Below the pieces are notes generated by a model that was not told the DNA's origin, did not search any database, and saw only the letters and a list, made by a program, of their open reading frames with translations. Shown piece after piece: positions 56,875-64,000 of a stretch of 64,000 nt of DNA. The number at the start of each line of letters is the position of its first letter. The first letter of the stretch is position 1. The translations under genes and the position numbers were made by a program. Source of the stretch: Janthinobacterium tructae (lineage in GTDB: Bacteria; Pseudomonadota; Gammaproteobacteria; Burkholderiales; Burkholderiaceae_D); NCBI RefSeq assembly GCF_006517255.1, contig NZ_CP041185.1, positions 4,960,001 to 5,024,000 of the forward strand, given 5' to 3'.

Positions 56875-57927
56875 GTGCAAATCGGCCCTCACATTCTGCG
56901 CAACAACGTTTTCGTCGCTCCCATGGCGGGCGTGACGGATCGGCCTTTCCGCCAGTTGTGCAAGCAGCTGGGTGCCGGCTATGCCGTGTCGGAGATGGCG
57001 GCGTCGAATCCGCGCCTGTGGGCGACGGAAAAAAGCACGCGCCGCACGGACCACGAAGGCGAAATGGAGCCGAAAGCCGTGCAAATCGCCGGTGCCGATC
57101 CGCAAGACCTGGCCGATTGCGCCAAGTTCAACGTGGACCGGGGCGCGCAGATCATCGACATCAACATGGGTTGCCCCGTGAAGAAGGTGTGCAACAGCTG
57201 GTGCGGTTCGGCCTTGCTGCAAAACGTAAGCCTGGTCGAAAAGATCTTGCACGCCGTCGTCAATGCCGTCGACGTGCCCGTCACCCTGAAATTTCGCACG
57301 GGCTGGAACCGCGAAAACAAGAATGCCCTGACCATCGCCCGCATCGCCGAGCAGGCCGGCATCCAGATGCTGACCTTGCACGGCCGCACGCGCGCCGATG
57401 GCTACAAGGGCGATGCCGAATATGAAACCATTGCTGCCGTGAAAGCTTCGGTGGGCATCCCCGTGGTGGCCAACGGCGACATTACGAGTCCGGAAAAGGC
57501 CCGCTTTGTGCTCGATCAAACGGGCGCCGATGCCGTCATGATCGGGCGTGCGGCGCAGGGCCGGCCGTGGATTTGCCGCGAGATCGACCATTTTCTGCGC
57601 ACCGGCACCTTATTGCCGGCGCCCTATGTGGATGAAGTGCGCACCCTGATGGATGAGCATTTGCGCGCCCATTACGCGTTTTACGGTGAATTTCTCGGCG
57701 TGCGCACGGCGCGCAAGCATATCGGCTGGTACGTCAAGGATCTGGAAGGCGGCGAGGCGTTCCGACAGCAAATGAACTTGCTGGAGTCGACGGACGCGCA
57801 ATTGCTGGCCGTGGATCAATTTTTTGAGTCGCAATGGAAATTTGGCGAACGGTTACAATACCGCCTCTCCGAATCCAGTGAAAGTGGCCTGATCGATGTG
57901 ATCAAACCTACGGCCACGGCAGCATGA
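56875..57927 (+). CDS. dusB: tRNA-dihydrouridine synthase B
   Basis: The 350-residue FMN enzyme reduces uridines in tRNA. It has VAPMAGVTDRPFRQL, SEMAAS and the catalytic Cys in GCPVKKVCNSWCGSALLQ, then FRTGWNRENKN and VVANGDITSPEKA. It starts with GTG, which is in a context without an upstream ATG. dusB-fis is a conserved operon in beta- and gammaproteobacteria, and fis follows after 169 bases. Confidence 0.96.
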   Translation: MQIGPHILRNNVFVAPMAGVTDRPFRQLCKQLGAGYAVSEMAASNPRLWATEKSTRRTDHEGEMEPKAVQIAGADPQDLADCAKFNVDRGAQIIDINMGCPVKKVCNSWCGSALLQNVSLVEKILHAVVNAVDVPVTLKFRTGWNRENKNALTIARIAEQAGIQMLTLHGRTRADGYKGDAEYETIAAVKASVGIPVVANGDITSPEKARFVLDQTGADAVMIGRAAQGRPWICREIDHFLRTGTLLPAPYVDEVRTLMDEHLRAHYAFYGEFLGVRTARKHIGWYVKDLEGGEAFRQQMNLLESTDAQLLAVDQFFESQWKFGERLQYRLSESSESGLIDVIKPTATAA

Positions 57928-58096
57928 GCAGATAGCAACAAGCAGGGTAGTCAGTTACCAGCAGTACAAGGGCGAGCGCCTATATACAGAGCGTCATGCA
58001 ATATTAATTACAACACCGAGGCAAGAGGGCAGCACGCGGACCGCATGAGCGGCGCGGCGCCCGATGGCCTGGTGTTCAGCCGGTTGAAGCATAAAA

Positions 58097-58330
58097 ATGA
58101 GCAAAGAAAGCATTCAGGAAGTCGTACAGAAAAGTCTAGAAGATTACTTCAATGACCTGGGCGAACAGCAAGCATCGAATATCTATGACATGGTCGTGCT
58201 GACCGTGGAAAAGCCCATCCTGGAAGTCGTGATGACACGCGCCGATGGCAACCAGTCGCACGCCGCGCAGATGCTGGGCATCAACCGCAATACCCTGCGC
58301 AAGAAATTGCAGGAGCACGGTTTGCTGTAA
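58097..58330 (+). CDS. fis: DNA-binding protein Fis
   Basis: This 77-residue nucleoid protein has the helix-turn-helix at the C-terminus (NQSHAAQMLGINRNTLRKKLQEHGLL), the Fis signature, and a helical dimerisation N-terminus (LEDYFNDLGEQQASNIYDMVVLTVEKPILEVVM). The E. coli protein is 98 residues; the shorter N-terminus is usual in Burkholderiales. It bends DNA and regulates rRNA and other genes. It follows dusB and precedes purH, each within about 170 bases. Confidence 0.95.
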   Translation: MSKESIQEVVQKSLEDYFNDLGEQQASNIYDMVVLTVEKPILEVVMTRADGNQSHAAQMLGINRNTLRKKLQEHGLL

Positions 58331-58432
58331 TGCCGGCATGCAAGTGACGCCAAGATTTGAATCCGCCGCCGCCTCAGCCAGACGACTGAGCGGCGCCATT
58401 CGCCAAGAACACTTAACCACCTAGCCACAGCC

Positions 58433-60019
58433 ATGATCAAACAAGCTCTCCTCTCCGTTTCCGACAAGACCGGCGTTCTCGAATTCGCCCGTGCCCTGTC
58501 CGCCCTCGGCGTCAACCTCCTGTCCACCGGCGGCACCGCCAAATTGCTGGCCGACAACGGTGTTCCCGTCACGGAAGTTGCCGATTACACCGGTTTCCCG
58601 GAGATGCTCGATGGCCGTGTGAAGACCCTGCACCCGAAAGTGCACGGCGGTATCCTGGCGCGCCGCGATTTCCCTGAGCACATGTCGAAACTGGTCGAGC
58701 ACGACATGCCGACCATCGACATGGTGGTGGTCAACCTGTACCCGTTCCAGGGCACGGTCGCCAAGGCCGATTGCACGCTGGAAGACGCGATCGAAAACAT
58801 CGATATCGGTGGCCCGACCATGCTGCGTTCGGCGGCCAAGAATCACAAAGATGTGGTTGTCATCTGCGATCCGACCGACTACGACGCCGTGCTGGCGGAG
58901 CTGCGCTCGGCCGACGGCACGGCCGGCACGGTCAGCTACGACACCAAATTCATGCTGGCGAAAAAAGTCTTTGCGCACACGGCGCAATACGATGGCGCCA
59001 TCACCAACTACCTGACCAGCCTGGGCCCGACGAAAGTGCACGCCGAGCGCGGCGCTTATCCGCAAGTGTTGAATGTTGCATTTGAGAAAGTGCAAGACAT
59101 GCGCTACGGTGAGAATCCACACCAGAGCGCCGCCTTTTACCGTGACCTGGTCACCATCGATGGCGCGCTGGCCAACTACCGCCAGCTGCAAGGCAAGGAA
59201 TTGTCGTACAACAACATCGCCGATGCTGATGCGGCCTGGGAATGCGTGAAGAGCCTGGGCGGTTTCGAGCAAAGCGCCGCCTGCGTCATCGTCAAGCATG
59301 CGAACCCATGCGGCGTCGCCCTGGGCAAGAATGCGGCCGAAGCGTACGCGCGCGCCCTGCAGACGGACCCGACCTCCGCGTTTGGCGGCATCATCGCGTT
59401 TAATACCGAACTGGACGGCGCTACCGCCGGCGAAATCGCCAAGCTGTTCGTGGAAGTGCTGATCGCCCCATCGTTCTCTGCTGAAGCGAAACAGATTCTG
59501 TCGAGCAAGCAAAACGTGCGCATGCTGGAAATCCCGCTGGGCAGCGGCGTCAACGCCATGGACTTCAAACGCGTCGGCGGCGGCTTGCTGGTGCAATCGC
59601 CGGACGCGAAAAACGTCGGCATCGGCGACTTGCGCGTGGTTAGCAAGCTGCAGCCTACGCCGCAGCAATTGTCCGACCTGATGTTCGCCTGGAAAGTGGC
59701 GAAATTCGTCAAGTCGAACGCCATCGTCTTCTGCGGCAATAACATGACCCTGGGCGTGGGCGCTGGCCAGATGAGCCGTATCGACTCGGCCCGCATCGCT
59801 TCCATCAAGGCGCAAAACGCGGGCTTGTCGCTGGCCGGTTCCGTGGTGGCGTCGGACGCCTTCTTCCCGTTCCGCGACGGCCTCGACGTCGTCGTCGATG
59901 CGGGCGCGACCTGCGTGATCCACCCGGGCGGCTCCATGCGCGACCAGGAAGTGATCGATGCGGCGGACGAGCGCGGCGTGGTCATGCTTTACACGGGAAC
60001 GCGTCACTTCCGTCATTGA
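58433..60019 (+). CDS. purH: Bifunctional AICAR formyltransferase/IMP cyclohydrolase
   Basis: The 528-residue enzyme does the last two steps of purine synthesis. The N-terminal IMP cyclohydrolase (about 1-195: [38 protein letters not shown]) and the C-terminal AICAR transformylase (about 200-528: [45 protein letters not shown]) are both complete. It is followed by a REP pair and a strong hairpin. Confidence 0.98.
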   Translation: MIKQALLSVSDKTGVLEFARALSALGVNLLSTGGTAKLLADNGVPVTEVADYTGFPEMLDGRVKTLHPKVHGGILARRDFPEHMSKLVEHDMPTIDMVVVNLYPFQGTVAKADCTLEDAIENIDIGGPTMLRSAAKNHKDVVVICDPTDYDAVLAELRSADGTAGTVSYDTKFMLAKKVFAHTAQYDGAITNYLTSLGPTKVHAERGAYPQVLNVAFEKVQDMRYGENPHQSAAFYRDLVTIDGALANYRQLQGKELSYNNIADADAAWECVKSLGGFEQSAACVIVKHANPCGVALGKNAAEAYARALQTDPTSAFGGIIAFNTELDGATAGEIAKLFVEVLIAPSFSAEAKQILSSKQNVRMLEIPLGSGVNAMDFKRVGGGLLVQSPDAKNVGIGDLRVVSKLQPTPQQLSDLMFAWKVAKFVKSNAIVFCGNNMTLGVGAGQMSRIDSARIASIKAQNAGLSLAGSVVASDAFFPFRDGLDVVVDAGATCVIHPGGSMRDQEVIDAADERGVVMLYTGTRHFRH

Positions 60020-60029
60020 TAGTGAAGAG

Positions 60030-60072
60030 AGTAGGTCGGATTAGCGGGGCCGCAGGCCGCGCGTAATCCGAC
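60030..60072 (+). repeat. REP element 5
   Basis: GTAGGTCGGATTAGCGGGG, short loop, CGCGTAATCCGAC. It is the left half of an inverted pair 11 bases after purH, separated from REP 6 by 20 bases. Confidence 0.85.
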
Positions 60073-60092
60073 AAGCGCAGTTGGCGACGCAT

Positions 60093-60124
60093 GTCGGATT
60101 ACGCGCACCGCTAATCCGACCTAC
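60093..60124 (-). repeat. REP element 6 (inverted partner)
   Basis: GTCGGATTACGCGC, loop, GCTAATCCGACCTAC: the shortest copy and the mirror of REP 5. The pair lies between purH and ruvC, on the same strand. Confidence 0.85.
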
Positions 60125-60146
60125 GGCTTCTCTGAAAAGTACTCAG

Positions 60147-60179
60147 CGGCAGGCACCGGTTATTCACCGGTGCCTGCCG
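60147..60179 (+). terminator. 14-bp perfect hairpin between purH and ruvC
   Basis: CGGCAGGCACCGGT (60147-60160) pairs with ACCGGTGCCTGCCG (60166-60179) across TATTC. It is followed by TATTCATTATAG, not a clear T run. It ends 21 bases before ruvC, so it could end purH transcription or lie in the ruvC leader. Confidence 0.6.
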
Positions 60180-60200
60180 TATTCATTATAGAATCTGGCG

Positions 60201-60740
60201 ATGATTATTCTTGGCATCGATCCTGGCCTGCGCACGACCGGCTTTGGGGTCATTGAAAAACACGGCAACAAGCTGCGCTATATCGCATCGGGGACCGTCA
60301 AGACGGGTTCCGAAGGGGAGTTGCCGCCGCGCCTGAAGATCATCCTGCAAGGCGTGAGCGAAATCGTCGGCACCTACCAGCCCGACTGCGCGGCCATCGA
60401 AAAAGTGTTTGTCAACGTCAACCCCCAATCGACCTTGCTGCTGGGCCAGGCGCGCGGCGCGGCCATTTGCGCGCTGGTCCACGCCGACCTGTCGGTGGCC
60501 GAATACACGGCCCTGCAAGTGAAACAGGCCGTCACGGGCCACGGCAAGGCGGCCAAGGAGCAGGTGCAAGACATGGTGTCGCGGCTGCTGTCACTGCCCG
60601 GCTTGCCCGGCACGGATGCCGCCGATGCGCTGGGCGTGGCCATTTGCCACGCCAACAGCATCGATGCGCTGGCCATGCTCGGCGCGCTGGCACCGCAGCT
60701 GCAGGGGCTGCGCATGAAGCGCGGCCGTTTAGTTGGATAA
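60201..60740 (+). CDS. ruvC: Holliday junction resolvase RuvC
   Basis: The 179-residue endonuclease cuts four-way junctions. Acidic active-site positions are visible: D7 in [13 protein letters not shown] in AIEKVFVN, and the two Asp residues in [14 protein letters not shown]. It is the first gene of ruvCAB, in the usual order. The tail [11 protein letters not shown] is basic. Confidence 0.98.
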   Translation: MIILGIDPGLRTTGFGVIEKHGNKLRYIASGTVKTGSEGELPPRLKIILQGVSEIVGTYQPDCAAIEKVFVNVNPQSTLLLGQARGAAICALVHADLSVAEYTALQVKQAVTGHGKAAKEQVQDMVSRLLSLPGLPGTDAADALGVAICHANSIDALAMLGALAPQLQGLRMKRGRLVG

Positions 60741-60771
60741 TCACTCTCAAATTTAACATTAGGAACACGCG

Positions 60772-61350
60772 ATGATAGGCCGTCTCTCCGGTATTTTGCT
60801 TGAAAAGAATCCGCCACAATTGCTGGTCGATTGCCAGGGCGTCGGCTATGAAGTCGACGTGCCGATGAGCACCTTTTACAACCTGCCCCATGTGGGCGAA
60901 AAAGTCGTGCTGTTCACGCACCAGGCCATCCGCGAAGATGCGCATCTGCTGTTTGGCTTCGGCAATGCGGCCGAGCGCGCCGTGTTCCGCCAGTTGATCA
61001 AGATCACGGGCGTGGGCGCGCGCATGGCGCTGTCGATCCTGTCCGGCATGACGATTGCCGACCTGGCGCAAGCGATTACCCTGCAGGATTCGGGCCGCCT
61101 GGTCAGAGTGCCCGGCATCGGCAAGAAGACGGCCGAACGCCTGCTGCTGGAACTGAAGGGCAAGATCGGTGCCGATCTTGGGCCGCTGGGCGCGCATGCG
61201 GCGCCCGATGCGCAGTCCGATATCCTCAATGCCCTGCTGGCGCTGGGCTACTCGGACAAGGAAGCAATGGCGGCCGTGAAAAACGTGCCGGCCAGCAGTG
61301 GCGTGTCGGACGGCATCAAACTGGCGCTGAAAGCGCTGTCGAAAGGCTGA
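60772..61350 (+). CDS. ruvA: Holliday junction helicase subunit RuvA
   Basis: This 192-residue junction-binding subunit has the OB-fold start [31 protein letters not shown], two HhH motifs ([13 protein letters not shown] and [16 protein letters not shown]) and the C-terminal RuvB-binding three-helix domain ([23 protein letters not shown]). RuvA targets RuvB to Holliday junctions. It follows ruvC by 31 bases and precedes ruvB by 6. Confidence 0.98.
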   Translation: MIGRLSGILLEKNPPQLLVDCQGVGYEVDVPMSTFYNLPHVGEKVVLFTHQAIREDAHLLFGFGNAAERAVFRQLIKITGVGARMALSILSGMTIADLAQAITLQDSGRLVRVPGIGKKTAERLLLELKGKIGADLGPLGAHAAPDAQSDILNALLALGYSDKEAMAAVKNVPASSGVSDGIKLALKALSKG

Positions 61351-61356
61351 TAAAGC

Positions 61357-62412
<1,056 letters not shown>

Positions 62413-62435
62413 TGGCGGACGAGGGAAGGCCGGGC

Positions 62436-62915
62436 ATGCCGGGTATGCAAATCTGGATCGACGCCGATGCCTGTCCCGTGGTCATCAAGGAAATCCTGTA
62501 CCGCGTGGCCGACCGCCTGGAGTTGCCGCTCACCCTGGTGGCCAACCAGGGCTTGCGCGTGCCGCCTTCGCGCTTCATCCGTACCGTGCAAGTGCCGTCC
62601 GGCGCGGACGTGGCCGACCAGGAAATCGTGCGGCTGTTGAATCCCGGCGACCTCGTCATCACGGGTGACATTCCGCTGGCCGCTGACGTGCTGAGCAAGG
62701 GCGGTTTTGCGCTCAATCCGCGTGGCGAGTTTTACACGAAGGACAATATCGCCCAGCAACTGACGATGCGCGCCTTCATGGAAGAGTTGCGCAGCGGCGG
62801 TGTGGACACGGGCGGCCCGGCCGCCTTCAGCCAGTCCGACCGGCAGCAGTTCGCCAACAGCCTGGACCGGCATCTGAGCAAGCATCACCGCAAGCCGGCA
62901 GTGCCGCAGACGTAA
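62436..62915 (+). CDS. YaiI/YqxD family protein (DUF188)
   Basis: The 159-residue protein has the DUF188 signature [27 protein letters not shown], then [43 protein letters not shown] and [13 protein letters not shown]. The acidic and PIN-like arrangement suggests a nuclease-type fold, but no activity is established. I favour ATG 62436 because GAGGGAAGG lies 6 bases upstream; ATGs at 62412 (overlapping the ruvB stop) and 62445 are alternatives. Confidence 0.9.
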   Translation: MPGMQIWIDADACPVVIKEILYRVADRLELPLTLVANQGLRVPPSRFIRTVQVPSGADVADQEIVRLLNPGDLVITGDIPLAADVLSKGGFALNPRGEFYTKDNIAQQLTMRAFMEELRSGGVDTGGPAAFSQSDRQQFANSLDRHLSKHHRKPAVPQT

Positions 62916-62940
62916 AAAAACCGGCGCAAGCCGGTTTTTT
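62915..62940. terminator. Bidirectional terminator
   Basis: AAAAAACCGGC (62915-62925), loop GCAA, GCCGGTTTTTT (62930-62940), between the DUF188 gene and the convergent OmpA gene. Confidence 0.92.
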
Positions 62941-62955
62941 ACGTGCGCATGCAAC

Positions 62956-64000
62956 TTAACGCGCGACTTTTCTCGTGCCCACCACTTCCACCGTCACGCG
63001 GCGGTTCTTGGCGCGCCCGGCGGCAGTGGTATTGTCGGCCACGGGCTGCGTTTCTCCCTTGCCTTCCGTGTAGACGCGATTCGTTTCCACGCCCTGCGCC
63101 ACCAGATAGGCCTTGACGGCTTCGGCGCGGCGCTGCGAGAGCTTCTGGTTGTAGGCGTCGGAACCGACGGCATCCGTATGGCCTACCGTGACGATGACTT
63201 CCAGGTCCATGCCCGTCAACTGGCCCAGCAACTGGTCCAGCGCCGCCTTGCCTTGCGGCTTGAGTGTCGACTGATCGAAATCAAACAGCGCTTCCGAGGC
63301 AAACGACACTTTTTCCGCCACGGGGGCCGGTGCCGGTGCGGCCACGACGACGGGCGCCGGCATGGCGACGACAGGGGCGACTTCGGGCGCCGGTTGGTAG
63401 GCGGGCGTGGCGCTGGCCGGGCGGCCCAGTTTATACACGAGGCTGACGGAATACAGGTCCGCATCGCCACGGTTGCCGACGGCGTCGTTCAGGCGATAAC
63501 GCTCGACTTCGCCGCGCAGGGCCAGCGCTTCGCTGAACTTGTATTCCAGGCCCAGGCCCAGCTTGGCGTTGAGCTTGCGTTCGCTGGCATGGGTATTGGT
63601 CGAGCCCAGCAGGCGGTTGCCGCTGAATTCCGTGTTGGTCTTGGTGTAATGCATGCCGACCCGGCCCAGCAAGGACAGGCGCTGCGACAGCGGCAGCTGA
63701 CCCAGCAAGTCCAGGTTCACGCCGCGAAAACCCGCTTCGCCGTTGAGCACGCCGTTGCCACTGGTGCTCGACTTGAAGTCGAACTTGCCCAGGTCAAAGT
63801 AACCGGCTTCCACGGCGAAATACTGGTTCAGTTGCCGGCCGACAAACAATTTATAGCCGGTGTCGCGCTGGTCCTTGCTAAAGCCGGTGACAGTCTCGCC
63901 GTTGGCGGCCAGGCTGGCACGCAGACGCGGCTCGTCGATGGTGGCGCGCGACTGGCCCACGCCCGCGCCGATGTACCAGGCGCTGTTGGCCCAGTCCGGG
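62956..64000 (-). CDS. OmpA-family outer membrane protein, 5' end outside the window
   Basis: The reading frame runs through the window edge, so the N-terminus and signal peptide are missing; at least 347 codons are present. The N-terminal part is an eight-stranded OmpA-like beta-barrel (AWYIGAGVGQSRATIDEP, KLFVGRQLNQYFAVEAGYFDLGKFDF). A Pro/Ala/Val linker (about PAPEVAPVVAMPAPVVV) precedes the C-terminal OmpA peptidoglycan-binding domain (FASEALFDFDQSTLKPQGKAALDQLL, VTVGHTDAVGSDAYNQKLSQRRAEAVKAYL, GKGETQPVADN, AKNRRVTVEVVG). It would link the outer membrane to peptidoglycan. Confidence 0.93.
   Translation of the reverse strand, partial: PDWANSAWYIGAGVGQSRATIDEPRLRASLAANGETVTGFSKDQRDTGYKLFVGRQLNQYFAVEAGYFDLGKFDFKSSTSGNGVLNGEAGFRGVNLDLLGQLPLSQRLSLLGRVGMHYTKTNTEFSGNRLLGSTNTHASERKLNAKLGLGLEYKFSEALALRGEVERYRLNDAVGNRGDADLYSVSLVYKLGRPASATPAYQPAPEVAPVVAMPAPVVVAAPAPAPVAEKVSFASEALFDFDQSTLKPQGKAALDQLLGQLTGMDLEVIVTVGHTDAVGSDAYNQKLSQRRAEAVKAYLVAQGVETNRVYTEGKGETQPVADNTTAAGRAKNRRVTVEVVGTRKVAR

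Overview
The window looks like chromosomal DNA of a high-GC betaproteobacterium of the order Burkholderiales, most likely Oxalobacteraceae (Janthinobacterium/Massilia/Duganella type). The basis is a set of Burkholderiales-type genes (DUF3567, DUF4390 beside an NtrY-like kinase, type III pantothenate kinase CoaX, GTG-started dusB next to fis) together with the codon style; no database search was possible. No rRNA, tRNA, CRISPR array, insertion sequence or prophage was seen. Nearly all of the DNA is core genome. The only repetitive DNA recognised is a family of six short palindromes of the REP type starting with GTAG.

Layout. 1-2575: end of a cell elongation operon (PBP2 tail, rodA, rlpA). 2627-8813: leftward operon argS, SPOR protein, dsbA, SDR, birA, coaX, SPOR protein. 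9190-14728: rsmB, DUF4390 protein, NtrY-like kinase, short NtrX-like regulator without AAA+ domain, and a degenerate CobW/COG0523 protein. 14881-17422: DUF3567, class II glutamine amidotransferase, EAL-HDOD protein. 17527-21805: SPW membrane protein and metH (leftward). 22313-24793: large M66-like metalloprotease lipoprotein. 24871-26466: def and fmt (leftward). 26770-31472: dprA, smg, topB. 31553-35271: leftward operon of two paralogous alkaline phosphatases plus a His-rich secreted protein, with a possible Pho box. 35533-38636: MBL-fold protein, DsbA-like protein, catalase with an unusual dyad over its promoter and ribosome binding site. 39247-45890: two adjacent ABC-2 exporters, one with a permease fused to an M1 aminopeptidase domain. 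46039-50939: small unknown protein, coq7, OsmC, rplM-rpsI, argC, bactofilin, erpA. 51005-53590: anmK and a MepM-like peptidase (leftward). 53745-62915: tyrS-dtd-PEBP-phosphatase, dusB-fis-purH, ruvCAB and DUF188. 62956-64000: OmpA-family porin, cut by the window edge.

How it fits together. Cell envelope growth and remodelling recur (PBP2/RodA/RlpA, three SPOR proteins, MepM-like endopeptidase, AnmK, bactofilin, OmpA), as do translation (argS, rsmB, def/fmt, tyrS/dtd, dusB, rplM/rpsI) and DNA processing (dprA, topB, ruvCAB, fis). I do not see a clear-cut new defence or biosynthetic system. The most unusual items are the dyad upstream of the catalase gene, the degenerate COG0523 gene coupled to the short regulator, the phosphatase pair, the permease-peptidase fusion, the M66-like lipoprotein, and REP elements that supply the stop codons of two genes.
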